Positions 12,148 to 23,149 of a stretch of 64,000 bases of DNA are shown here, one piece after another (the first letter of the stretch is position 1; every line of letters starts with the position of its first letter). The notes under the pieces were generated by a model. It did not search any database, was not told where the DNA came from, and worked only from the letters and a program-made list of their open reading frames with translations. The stretch is from NCBI GenBank assembly GCA_029378245.1, contig JARKIF010000003.1, forward strand, positions 2,232,001 to 2,296,000, in the 5' to 3' direction. Source of the stretch: Roridomyces roridus. Taxonomy: Eukaryota > Basidiomycota > Agaricomycetes > Agaricales > Mycenaceae. Made by a program: the position numbers and the translations under genes.

Positions 12148-13781
12148 ATGCTGTCCCCTTCGTATATTGTCCTTCTCTGGACTGTTCTGTACTCCGGCGC
12201 TGACGCACTTTCACCTCAGTTCATACAGTGCCAGGTCCAGAAACCTGCAACCACGTCTCCCCTCACCGGGTGCCCTGCCGGAACCATCTTTGTTTCTCAT
12301 AATGACCCCGCCGCGCAATTCACCAGCGTTCAAGCAGCTGTGGCATCACTGTGAGTTCTCCCATATCTGCGGTGCCCACATCTCAGCCCAAAGCCCACCA
12401 ACGGGTGCGGCAACAATACTCATTGGCCAGGGTTCTTATCAAGAAATTGTCAACGTGACGCGGACAGGGCCCCTCACTCTTCTGGTAAATGATACCAAGA
12501 ACCGTTATTTGGCATTAACCATTCGCGCCAGGGTCAACTGCCCTCGAACGCAGTCGCCCAGTCCAAACCGTTCGCCAATGCTTCATCCCCAAACCTCAAC
12601 CTCGTCCAGATCTGGAACACCAATTTCGTCATGACGGGCCAAGACGACGCCTCGTCGGCAGTGCTCACGGTAGCTCCCAATCTAGCCGGCTCGCTCATCG
12701 GCGCCGGCACGGACGGGGCCCCACTGCAACCTGTCTTTGGCAATTCAGACTTCAAGGCCTATAATATTGACTTTCAGAATCGTGCTGCCAACTTTGCGAT
12801 ATCTCAAGCGCTCGTGACGGACATCTCCTACGCCAATGCCTCGTTCTATGGGTGTGCATTTGCTAGCTTCCAAGATACATGGTACACTGGGAGAAATGCC
12901 AGCACCTACGTCGTGTGCGTCTCTTCCTTCGTCGTAACTCTCAGAAGTCAATAGCTCACCGCACTCGCAGTGACAGTGTCATTTTCGGCCAAACCGATTG
13001 TGAGTAGCGAGCGCCTGCAAGCATTGCTTCCGCGCACCAAGCTTCCTTTAGATCTGTTTGGTTTCGGAACAGCGTGCGCCATCAATCAAGTGATTGCCGC
13101 TCCAACTGATTTCCAAGAAGGTGGTTCCAAAACGTGATTCTAGCCAATCGGGCTTGTGGAGGCGGCATATCCGCCTGGAAGGGCTCCAATCAGACTTTTG
13201 CGCCCGGGAACCGCTATGGCGCGTACATTGCTTCGTCTCAAATTATGCGGGTAGGCCGCCGTTCTTCGCTCCATCTCCCTCGGTTAATTCGGTCTTGGCA
13301 GTCTCCTGATGCGAACGCAACAACTGTGACAGACGGTCGCTGCTTCCTCGGTGCGCGTGGTTCTTGTTCTTTCTTGCCGAGTCATGGATGTCGCGACCAG
13401 GGCGGCCCTGGAACGATCTCGCAACGACGGTTTATCTGAACAATGTGATGGACGCCAGCATCAACCCTGTTGGATTTGAACCATTTGATAGCGCAAGGTA
13501 TTTATTTTCGCCTCGTTACAACTAGAGTCGTCGCTTACTACGGATATATAGACCCACGATCATGAACACAACCTTCTACGCAGAATTCAATTCCACTGGT
13601 GAATCAGGTCACATTTTTGTGCATTTCGAATTTGAGACTTCTTCGAACAGGTCCTGGAGGAAACACGTCCGAACGTGTCGGTATCGAACATCTTCTCAAC
13701 GCGTCCCAAGCCGAGAATTTCACCGTTGACAAAGTCTTCTTGGAACATCCAAAATGGATCGATTTCAACTACCTATTCTAG
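12148..13781 (+). CDS. Secreted pectin methylesterase (CE8)
   Basis: Carbohydrate esterase family 8: removes methyl esters from homogalacturonan, opening it to polygalacturonases. The start at 12148 gives the signal peptide MLSPSYIVLLWTVLYSGADA; a Met at 12130 is an alternative. Multiple short introns separate the exons; I could verify joins giving ASL-PPTGAATILIGQG, GQTD-YLFGFGTA-RWFQN and CFLG-RPWND. Family motifs appear in order: GAGTDG, SFQDTWY (general acid/base Asp), YLFGFG (second catalytic Asp replaced in this reading by Gly-Phe, see findings) and LGRPW (substrate-binding Arg/Trp). The gene reads through without frame breaks to the TAG at 13779-13781. It converges on the DUF6534 gene, and a GH28 polygalacturonase lies 8 kb downstream. 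Confidence 0.9.
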
Positions 13782-13890
13782 GCAATGGTGTATCAAAAGA
13801 ACGTTGGTGGTACACTTGTAGTCTTTATATCCCAGTGGAGAAATGCACCGCAGTCCCACCACAACCCGAGAAAATTGCTCAATCTAGTAG

Positions 13891-15467
13891 CTACTGAGCA
13901 AATGCACCCTCATCAATACGCGGATTTCTGAAGTCCGAGTCGTGTTTCTATAAAGTCAGGTGAGTAAAGAGCCAGAAGGAATGAAATCCGTACCTGGGAT
14001 TGGCTAAAGGGCGAAGGAGAGATATGCGTATCGATCTGGGTCTGGACATAAATTTGATCCCGCGGCGTAAGCTCCAGGGCCTAAGTAACACGCATAAGCT
14101 TAGTGAATGGGCAACGTGAGATGCGACCGACCCGAGAGCTGTTACCGTTGCGACCGTATGAGTAGACCTCTTGGCTGCCGTGCTCGCGTGCCCGGTACTC
14201 GTTGATTGAATTCAAGGTGTACAAGACACTGACCACGTATACTTTGCCCAGACTGTGATCCATAAGTGAGTAAGCTTCAAGACATATAGAAACAGGACTG
14301 GCGCCGTGTTCACGAAGACATGCCCTGAAATCAATAAATAAAACGTGGCGGATAGGCAAGGACGGAAACTGACACTAATAGCTTCTTGCCCAATGTTTGG
14401 GTAAGGATGAGATCCATCATGGCTATGAACTTGTTCATAGCTCGTCAGCCCAAGAATTGAAATAAAACAGAAAAGGATGAACCGTAGGAGGAAAGGCAGA
14501 CTCGAAAACGAGTCGTAGCAGGCGATTTATGAGCTGTGTCGTCCTCTCTAGGCCGCCCGAGTTACGAACTTGGAGCGAGTATATTGTCCAGCCGTTATAA
14601 GAAGATCGGCAACAAAGACCCCGACAAGATGAACCTACAGGAAATATTATGCCGGTTGTCTGGTGGGGAAGAGGACGTACCAGGAGCCACATGACCTTTG
14701 CTTTTGTGTTATTGGCGAGGATGCTGTCCAACTGGATTATGGATCAGTCCGGCAAGCTCGCAATAAGGGAAGAGAAAGTATACCGAAAGGCAAACGCCGG
14801 CAAGACCCAGGCACATGGCCGCGACAATCGGCACACAAAGCAGCCAGTTGTTTGAAAGCAAGAAAAATCTCAGGCAGAAGAAAGACTGGACGGTCACTCC
14901 AATGATGCCGGTCTATTTCGCCAGCATGTTAGACCAGAGTGGAACTGGAAGTAAACGCAACATACCATCAATGGCATACTAACTTGCCACCAAGCCTTGG
15001 CCACGAGTGTTCTGGCCGACGTCTGGATTGGCATATTGCAGTACATTCTGAACCCATACAACGGCCATGACCTGAGCTGTCTGTACCAAATCAAAATCCT
15101 TTCCAGCTGAAAACAAGAACGGCCATTGGCAATACCTTGAGCATGGACAGGAACAGGACGACGGCGACGAGCCATTGATAATAATGTTGGATCGTGGTGG
15201 TGACTTTGCCCCTCGTCCGGTAAAAGGTGAGTGCTTGGCAGAAAATTACGCCTGGAACAGAGTCCAATATCGCGTCGGTTCAAGTAACGAGAATCTGACC
15301 CATAAGCACGCAGTCCAGGAAAGCCCCAGTACCTGCGCGGGTAAGCATTACGCCGGCGGTCGCTAGCGGCGAATGATACTCACCCAGGGACCTAGCGTGG
15401 TCGTGCGCGTCGCAACAAAGACGGCAGACGGGGGCGAAAGGTGAATGACGGACGGTGTCGTGGCCAT
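13891..15467 (-). CDS. DUF6534-type multi-pass membrane protein
   Basis: Integral membrane protein of a family common in Agaricomycetes (DUF6534), function unknown. Start ATG at 15467 (MATTPSVIHLSPPSAVFVAT). Exons separated by short introns encode hydrophobic segments such as WLVAVVLFLSMLK, SFFCLRFFLLSN and VPIVAAMCLGLAGVCLSVYFLF, consistent with about six or seven helices. A conserved GKVYVVSVLYTLNSINEYR segment lies near the end, resembling the family's GK.Y.NS.LATLN motif. The hydrophilic C-tail continues through two more exons (ending near 14080 and at 13891) to a TAG. The family assignment rests on overall pattern and the tail motif. It converges on the pectin methylesterase with a 109-bp gap. 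Confidence 0.7.
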
Positions 15468-15740
15468 TTCGCTAGCCGGCAGCTACTGACAGAGGAGAGG
15501 GGGAGTTGGAAGGCATGAAGGGTATCTAAAGTATATTTTCGGGAACAAGATCGTCGCGTGTCGCGTATTTTCACCCTTGTTTTAACTTTTTACCGATTCG
15601 CGCATGATCCCGATCCAGCTTCTTTCTGATATTCCACAAAGAATTCGGCGGCGTAACGCACACGCCTCCACTTACAAGTACCGTATGCCTCCAGCCACCG
15701 AATTTAGCGCCTTGCTCTCCTCCCCCCCCGCTTCCTAGCC

Positions 15741-17702
15741 ATGTCTGGTGCTTCTGTGGATCTCGAAGCTAGTTCCAAACTCGAGTCACCATCAGACGGC
15801 GCCCCCAGCCTGCACAAGGAGGAGAATTCCTCTGAGCTCAAGTTAGACAGCCATGGCCTTCCGCTCGTTCCCCAGCCATCCTCGGATCCCTCAGACCCAC
15901 TCAACTTTCCTCAGTGGCTCAAGATCGCGATTCTTCTCCAGGTCAGTTTCCTCGCCGGACCTGCGACTTTCCTCAGTGGCTGAAGAAGTCGAAAGGTATC
16001 ATTTTTGTCAGGGTTAGGACCCTTGAACCAGGCTGTGATCAACCCGGCGTACGTGCCGCTGGCCGCCCACTTCCACAAGACGACGGTCGTAGCCAGCTAC
16101 CAAACTACGGTAAATGAGCCCTATTTTCCCTCAATGCTCTTCCTTACATTCATCAGATTGCTATTGCGTTTGTGGGCGTCGGTGCCTTCCTCTGGGTACC
16201 GCTCGCCAATACCTACGGTCGTCGCCCCGTCCTGCTCTTTACTTCGTTGCTCGCTGCAGCTTCTTCCATCGCTTCCGGGAAAGCGCTGACATGGTCCCAA
16301 CTCATCGGCACACGAGTAAGTCAAGGCAGATGAGCGCGAGAACGGAGGACTGATGAATGTTAGGTTCTGAATGGTATCGCGACTGCTTCATTCTTCACCG
16401 TCGGAGCGGGCATGGTGTCGGATACATTCTTCCTCCACGAGAGAGGCCGGGCCATGGGCGTGTTTACCGTGTTTCTAACGAACTCGGCGCACGTTGCTCC
16501 CATCCCCGGCGGCTTCCTAGCACAATATGTCAACTACCGTTGGTGCTACTACCTTGTGAGTCTTCCTATCCTTCCGTGGCAATTGCTTGATCCTCTCTCG
16601 AAAGCCCGCCATACTCGACTTGACCCTGTTCTTCTGATGTTGTTCTGCCTCCCGGAGACGCTCTACGTGCGAGGATCTACGCCCGTTGCGACAAGTCGGC
16701 CGATTCTCCGTAGAATGGGCCTCTGGAACCTCCGCCCTGCCGAGAAGCACCTCAAGATGTCTGACTTCTTGCATTCATTCATTATGTGCGGAAAGGAATC
16801 ACCTACCTTCTTCCCAGTCTAACCCTTGTCCAGGTTCACATACCCTACCGTCCTTCTCTCAGCCTTTTACTACTCTATCGCCTTCGGTTTCAGCTCAATC
16901 CTTCCAGCTGTGACCAGTGCAACACTGTTCCGTCTCAAGCACAAATTCACGACCTCACACACCGGTTTGGCGCTTGGTTTTGGCACGCTCATCGGCTTCT
17001 ACACTTGGCGAACTTTTGGGTGGCATTGTCATCGATCGCACCATGTACTTGAGTCGCAAGGGCAAAGCGGGAGGCGAGGCTGTTCCCGAGGTCAGATTAT
17101 CCGGCATTTGGGCTGGTGCCATTATCCAGCCGGTATGTACTCCAATCTTCGCTCGAGTGCGCCTCGTTTGAGCTGCCCATGTAGATCGGCCTCCTTATCT
17201 GGGGATTCTGCTGGCAATACAAAGTGCGTTCAGCATCGCATTGTCTATGCTCTGAATTTCCTGATCATCTTTTCAGCGCACTGGATAGGTCCCACTCTGG
17301 GCTTCACCATCATGTGTTTTGCTATCCAAATCATCAGCACCTGTGCTCTACAGCTACTGTGCCGACAGTCGGTCTCTCCCCTGCTTGGTGTTCACCTTGG
17401 CTCACACGTTCTTCAGGCTACAGGCCCCAGACGCCGGAGGTAGCCCAAGTCTTCAATTTTGGTCGTCAGACCTTTGGAATGACCATCGGTTTCTGGGCTA
17501 TGTACTTGAGAGCCTTTTGTGTGTTTTTCAAACGCTAATCCTTTTTCAGTCCCATGGGAACCAAGATCGGCTATCCAGTTCATGGGGCTGACACTCGCCC
17601 TCCTCAGCCTCGTCAGTTTCATCCCCTGTCGTCTTCCTCATGTACAAGGGCGAAGCCATCCGGAAAAAGATGGGAGCGCCAAACTTCAATAGCAAATTGT
17701 AG
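15741..17702 (+). CDS. Major facilitator superfamily transporter
   Basis: Twelve-helix proton-coupled antiporter of the fungal DHA1/HOL1-like group, usually exporting drugs or polyamines. The cytosolic N-terminus ends in DPLNFPQWLKIAILLQ. The loop 2-3 signature appears as LANTYGRRPVLL, followed by ATASFFTVGAGMVSD and FLHERGRAMGVF. The second half contains YPTVLLSAFYYSIAFG and ends in LALLSLVSFIPVVFLMYKGEAIRKKMG before a TAG at 17700-17702. About nine short introns are needed. Two one-base frame breaks occur: near 16629-16636 (one base short between LTLF and LMLFCLPETLYV) and 16995-17000 (one base extra before TLGELLGGIVIDR). Substrate is unknown. Confidence 0.82.
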
Positions 17703-18777
17703 TTTGTAATCCCTCTACTATATGTTCTTCTCAATCTGGGTATTTGGGATTTGTACATGGAGAAAATATACTTGCCATAATCCGAGTGGAATATTCCAGC
17801 GGCGAAAAAGTTTCGATGGCAGCAGATCACCGTACCGCGTACAGGATTCCCAACCTTTTTCATGTCCTCCAATTCACCGCGAACAAGTGCATACGGACTA
17901 CTGTTGCGGGGTCGATTCGGACGAAGTGGTTGGGACGCTTTGGAGGCCGCCGTTGACCGACAGCAACACTGTTTCATCGGATATATTAGCTTCTGAGCTT
18001 CTGAGCTCTTCTGAGCCATGTGGTTTTCGAGCATTTCGGCAGATGGGTTGTCTTGGGTTGTCCGTTCATCGGACTCGGATCTTCTCAACAAGTCAGCAAG
18101 TGGAACGCGCTTCTTGTAGACATGAGCGACTGGCAATAAGACAAGTGTTTTGACATGGACCCACAAACCCACAAGCAAGCAAGCACCGTTGCGTGACACG
18201 GAGGGCTTACCGGTCAGCCCTCTGCCTGCAGGTCACTCACGTATTGGATCGCGGACGTCCGAGTTCATGGGCGTAGCGCTCAGGCACCGTCCTTCTTGGA
18301 GAGGCGACTCCCAGGTACACATCTTGTGTAGATTCACGTCGGCAGATTGATTGAGGCGCACAATGAGAATGCACACACGTACGAAAGGGCGTTCCGCGTC
18401 AGGAACTTGAGCAGCGTCATGTGAGCCTTGAGATCTTCCATGATCGTGAATGTTTGGGGAGACACTTGAAAACACAAGCACCGGGTGGACGCAGAAAGAT
18501 TGGGTTCGGTTGAATCCAAGACAACAAGTCATCGACCAAATTTGTCCATGGCAGTCCTGCGATAGTCGATGGTCTGTGAACAATAATGCGACTTTGTTGT
18601 CCCTAGCCAGGTGTCGGTGAGTGGAAATTACAGGGCTTTGAAGCATGTTTGAGCCTTCAACAAGTTGAACTTCAGAGTCAAGTCCTCAAATCATGGAGGA
18701 TTGAAAGGTTGTGTTTGGTCTGCTAACACGATCACGGACCCGAACCAACACGTCCCCTCGGGCTCGCAGTTCGCATC
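17703..18777. other. Intergenic region without recognisable gene
   Basis: A 1.07-kb gap between the MFS gene and the Aurora kinase. A 217-codon minus-strand frame (17546-18199) overlaps the MFS 3' end and resembles no family. A 137-codon minus-strand frame (18233-18646) is likewise featureless. The Aurora promoter should lie at the right side. Confidence 0.4.
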
Positions 18778-20177
18778 ATGGCCTCCGTAGGCTCCTGTTA
18801 CCCGTCAAATCGCGGCTCTAGAGATATCTAGCTCGTCCTCCTCGTTCAGGCCCACGCATAACAAGCAGCCAAGTCAGAACAATGTCGCCAAGCTCCTCAC
18901 AAAGTTTGCTGCACCCAGCGCGCACCAGAGCCACAGCAACCTTCCACCACCACCACCACCACCCTCCCGCAGCGACTCTCAGCCCGTCATTGACATTGGC
19001 CGATATGACGGTGGACTTGAGATTGAAAACGAGAAGCGGGGTGCTCTTGTGTCGGGTGAAGCGGCGGCGGACCTCGCCCTTGATTCGAGTCTGTCTCGGT
19101 GCGCCGTTTGGTCAGAGTTGTCCTGTGTCCACTAACCTTTTGAACGAAGAACATATCCCACCCAGGAATGGTCTCTTCACTCCTTTGATATGGGCCGGCC
19201 ACTCGGCAAAGGTGCGTGTCTTTCCTCCAATTGCAGTCACTCCTCACCAGAAACCAGGAAAATTCGGGCGGGTCTACATGGTACGCACCAAGACAGCGCC
19301 AAAGTACATTCTAGCCCTCAAAACGCTATACAAATCCGAGCTCGTGGCAAACAAAGTCGAGAAACAGACGCGTCGAGAGATTGAAATCCAACAAAATCTT
19401 CGGCATCCCCACATCCTGCGTCTCTACGGCTTCTTTCACGATGAAAAGCGTATATTCCTTATGATCGAATTCGCCGGCAAGGGCGAGCTGTACAAGCAAC
19501 TCAGCAAGCACGGAAGCTTCACCGAGAAGCGCAGCGCACGGTACATTGACCAAATGGCCGACGCGCTCATCTACCTCCACGGCAAGCACGTCATTCACCG
19601 CGACATCAAGCCAGAGAACCTGTTGTTGGGTATCAATGGGGAGCTCAAGATTGGCGACTTTGGCTGGTCCGTCCACGCGCCTGGCCTGCGGCGCATGACG
19701 CTGTGCGGCACACTCGACTATTTACCGCCAGGTTCGTCCACGCACTTGGGCTACGGCTTGCACACTAATCAGCATCCTCCAGAGATGGTCGAGGGAAAGG
19801 AGCACAACGAAAAGGTCGACTACTGGGCCCTCGGTGTTCTCACGTACGAGTTTATGGTCGGCGCGCCGCCTTTTGAAGACCGCGCGAGCGTCAACAGTTG
19901 GTCATCGCAGCCTGTGCCCTGTGTGTACTGACAAGTGTCGGCAGACACTTACCGGAGGATTGCCAAAGTCGACCTCAAGTTCCCGTCGTCCGTCTCACCT
20001 GAAGCCAAGGACCTTATTTCCAAGGTATGTATCTATTAGATGCACACGCTCAACTGACCCTTTGTGCAGCTTCTGCAGTACGAGCCACGGAACCGGCTGC
20101 CGCTGACGGAGGTGCTGCGGCACCCCTGGATTGTCAAGTACCGGCCCAGTGGGACGGTACGGGAGGGCGCTGCATAA
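18778..20177 (+). CDS. Aurora (Ipl1/Ark1-type) mitotic kinase
   Basis: Chromosomal-passenger kinase correcting kinetochore attachments. Catalytic features are all present: [14 protein letters not shown] glycine loop (after an intron starting near 19212), LALKTLYK lysine, [21 protein letters not shown] with the Aurora-specific tryptophan, activation loop [19 protein letters not shown], and a C-lobe ending [18 protein letters not shown]. The stop is at 20175-20177. Ahead of the kinase domain a conserved leader ([14 protein letters not shown]... and [16 protein letters not shown]) is in a different frame from the first long ATG frame at 18882 (MSPSSSQ), so that ATG is probably not the start. The next upstream ATG, at 18778, is a tentative choice needing an intron or a frame correction. 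It is followed by the SNARE gene on the same strand. Confidence 0.9.
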
Positions 20178-20294
20178 GGCAGCGAGCTTTAGGATGGACT
20201 TTCACATACATTTTGTATCTATACATGGCATGAAATTCCTCGAGTGACCAATCTGGTAACTACGTAAGGCACCACAACTCTCGCTTGGACCGCC

Positions 20295-21306
20295 ATGAGC
20301 TTCCAGGACATTGAGGCGGGCGACCACCCTGCCCGCTCCCAACCGTCTCTCAAACCCCAGTCTCGCGAGGATGCGGCCTTTCTGGAGCTCCAATCCTCCC
20401 TCTCGCTACAGGTCTTCAAGATGAATGCCAATGTTCAGGGAATCCTCAAGCTTGTCGACCAGCTGGGTACTGCCAAGGATTCGGCCATTCTGCGGAAGAG
20501 TCTGTGCGTCTGGAACTGCTTGGAATAGGGATTACGACTGACGGAAGACCCACAGGCATGACTTGACGGACACGACGCGGGCCATGGCGAAACGAGGCTC
20601 GGACGACTTGAAGAAGCTTTCTGCGTTGCAGACACATCTGGTGCGTCTAAACTACGCCCTACTATTGCGACACCAATCAACACGCGCTGCAGGTGCACCA
20701 GAAGACGGCGCTGCAGAAAACATCCCATGACCTCGAGATGTCGCTGGTCGCATTCCAGCGGGCACAGCAGGTCAGTGCCGAGCGCCAGCGGACAGTTGTC
20801 AGGGTGTGCGCCTAGCAGTAGAAGATGCCCCGTAAGTGGCTGTTTGCCCCTGGGTGCACATTATCCATTCATTACTTAGAACACCGGAGGACGACGGGGA
20901 AGCGGCACCGGAGCAAAGACAAGCCCAGATACTGCAACAACAACTCTCCCCGCACGAGCTCGCGTACCAGGAATCCCTCATCCAAGAACGAGAGCAGGAA
21001 ATTCGGGAAATCGAGACGGGCATCCATGAGCTGGCTGAAATCTTCCACGACCTAGGGACACTGGTCCATCAGCAGGGCGGCATGCTGGACAACATCGAGT
21101 CCAACATTTCCTCCGTCGCCGTCGACGTCGAGAGCGGCGCTGATGAGCTGCGCACGGCGTCGGACTATCAGCGCAAGGCGGGCAGGCGGGCCGCGTGCCT
21201 TATGATTGTACTCGTCATTGTAACCGCTGTTGTACTCCTTGCGGTGAGAGTCTTGTTCCTGTTTTTGTATTTCCACTCACCAACGGGATTTCAGATTCTG
21301 TCATGA
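20295..21306 (+). CDS. Pep12/syntaxin-type t-SNARE
   Basis: Target SNARE of the endosomal/prevacuolar syntaxin group, which drives vesicle fusion. The start MSFQDIEAG at 20295 leads into a helical Habc-like bundle (AFLELQSSLSLQVFKMNAN, ILKLVDQLGTAKDSAILRK, TRAMAKRGSDDLKKLSAL). A SNARE motif follows (about 20960-21170) with heptads ERE.EIREIETGIHELAEIF and the central-layer Gln expected in HQQGGMLDNIESN. A basic stretch (RKAGRR) and a C-terminal anchor (LMIVLVIVTAVVLLAILS) end the protein. A last intron splits that anchor (CTTGCG / ATTCTGTCATGA), giving the TGA at 21304-21306. Length and layout fit the family. Confidence 0.88.
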
Positions 21307-21563
21307 TGATACCATACCACTTAATTCTGGACTCGACGCTCGTTCCTATCTACCATTTCACTACTAGGATTATAATCTTTATTCTACGTTCAGAAACAGC
21401 GGGCCGTTTAGAATTCTTGGAGCTTCGATTCCTCCGCAAGAACTTCCGAGAAATGAAGTCATGGGTTACAGGACGGAATAAGCAGCGCGCTCACGGGGTC
21501 TCCCCGCGGTCCGCCTCGAGTCCCTACATATAAATCCCATCGCGTGGCTGCTCGTACCACAAC

Positions 21564-23002
21564 ATGCGTCTTGTGTTCCCCTCCCTTCTCTTGGCTCTGA
21601 CCGTCTCCGCCTCACAGGCGACCCACAGTCCTCATGCTAGCTGCACGCTCACTGCGGCGGGCAGCGGCAAGGACGACTCACCAGCGTTCATCTCTGCCAT
21701 GCAGTCTTGTAGCACGGTCGTAGTGCCCACCGGCACGACGCTCAACATCTCCACGCGCCTCAATACGACTGGATTGTCCAACAAGCATCTCAGTCTACAA
21801 GGGACGATGCGCTTCAACCCAAACATCCCCTACTGGAGCGCCAATGGGTTCCCATTCACTTTCCAAACACAAATCACCTTTTGGATCCTTGGCGGCACGA
21901 ATATCGTCGTCGACGGTGGTGGAACTCTTGACGGGGCTGGTCAGGCGTGGTACGACGCCTTTGCGTCCAACTCGTCGCTGCTCCGGCCCATCACCTTGAC
22001 CCTGTTCCAAGCGACGACCGTGCTAATTCAGGAATATCAAGATGATCAACAGCCCTGAGTGGTTCAATTTTGTCAACGAAGGCAAGCACTTTACTCGTTA
22101 GCTGCGCAATGGCTCATACTTTTCTAGGGAAGAACGTGACTTTCAACAACGTGACTTTCACTGCCGCCTCGACGTCGTCCAATGGCGCGTCAAATACGGA
22201 CGGCTGGGATATCTATCGCAGCGACCAGGTCACTATCAAGAACAGCGTCATTAACAATGGTGACGACTGCGTGTCATTTAAACCGAACACCACGAACACC
22301 GTCGTATCCAATCTGAACTGTACGGTTCACACGGCATCTCCGTCGGGTAAGCCACTCCCTACCGTTTTTCTCCAACTCACGTCCGCCAGCTCCCTGGGCC
22401 AATTCCCCGGCGTCTTCGATATCGTGGAGAATTGTGACAGCTACTGGGATCAGGTGACGCTTTTTTCCCTGTTCCCCGCATGCACTGTAACTTGAAGAAT
22501 CCTGTAGGATGTCCAATGCGCAGAATGGCGCTCGCATCAAAGCTTTCGCGGGCTCGGGCAAGGGAAGCGGAAGCGTCAAGAACATTGTATTCAGCGGCTT
22601 CATCGAGAGCGCTGTCGACAACCCTGTCGTCATTGATCAGTGCTACATGACAGACGCTGCCGATGTAACTAGTCTTGCTTTCCTTTCCGTGGCCGTGGCT
22701 CACAAAACATCTACTAGTGCACGGCATTCCCAAGCAATGTCGTGATAAACAATGTCACCTTCAATATGATCTCTGGTACCTCGACGGGCAAGACCGTTGC
22801 CAGCCTCGAGTGCTCTCCGGATTCCCGTTGCAGCAATATACTTGTGGAAAACTTCTCGCTCAAGTAAGTTTAATTTCTTACCCAATCTCCTCCCAACTCA
22901 TCCCCCTCCAGACCACCTTCAGGCACAGCTACATACGCCTGCCAAAATGTGAACTTGACGGGCAATGCTGCCTCCCTGTTCCCCGCATGCACTGTCACTT
23001 GA
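21564..23002 (+). CDS. Secreted GH28 polygalacturonase, frame broken three times
   Basis: Glycoside hydrolase family 28, cleaving pectin. A signal peptide ([19 protein letters not shown]) leads into a right-handed beta-helix protein. Catalytic motifs: [15 protein letters not shown], and [12 protein letters not shown], with R.K near GARIKAF. GSHG is visible only after allowing a missing base at about 22319-22324; in the unshifted frame the region reads [10 protein letters not shown]. Extra bases also break frame at about 22029-22032 (before [10 protein letters not shown]) and 22432-22433 (ENVTATGIRMSN). One intron, beginning near 22083, would use GC instead of GT as donor. The intron at about 22465-22508 contains a copy of this gene's own 3' end (see findings). 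Stop TGA at 23000-23002. It faces glutamate dehydrogenase fragments. Confidence 0.85.
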
Positions 23003-23011
23003 CGAAATCCT

Positions 23012-23145
23012 GTACAATAATTACCTTGTATTTTGATTCTTCTCTATATCTACCCATCAAGTCCCGCGCAAATTTAAAGTGGAAGAAATCTACAACAGAG
23101 CAGTTCACGCCGTATTTTTGGATTGGAAAAAGCTCTTCGGCATGC
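23012..23145 (-). pseudogene. Degenerate copy of the last exon of glutamate dehydrogenase
   Basis: Read on the minus strand this encodes KYGVNCSVVDFFHFKFARDL, closely matching KYGVNGSSVDFFHFARDLA from the last exon of the intact GDH gene (26782-26835). DNA similarity continues past the coding part into the shared downstream sequence with TTGTACAGGATTT. No start, upstream exons or stop in context remain, so this is a fragment, not a gene. It abuts the 3' end of the polygalacturonase gene. Confidence 0.8.
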
Positions 23146-23149
23146 AGCA

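Noticed and set aside
17540..17600. Frameshift in the last exon of the MFS gene
   Set aside because: Using the acceptor TTTTTCAG at about 17550 puts the exon directly in the frame leading to LALLSLVSFIPVV.
17546..18199. 217-codon minus-strand frame
   Set aside because: Overlaps the MFS 3' exons on the other strand and shows no domain, signal or splice partners.
18882..19100. ATG at 18882 (MSPSSSQ..., with a six-His run) as the start of Aurora
   Set aside because: A different frame over the same bases gives the conserved leader [12 protein letters not shown] and [13 protein letters not shown], so the His run is an out-of-frame reading.
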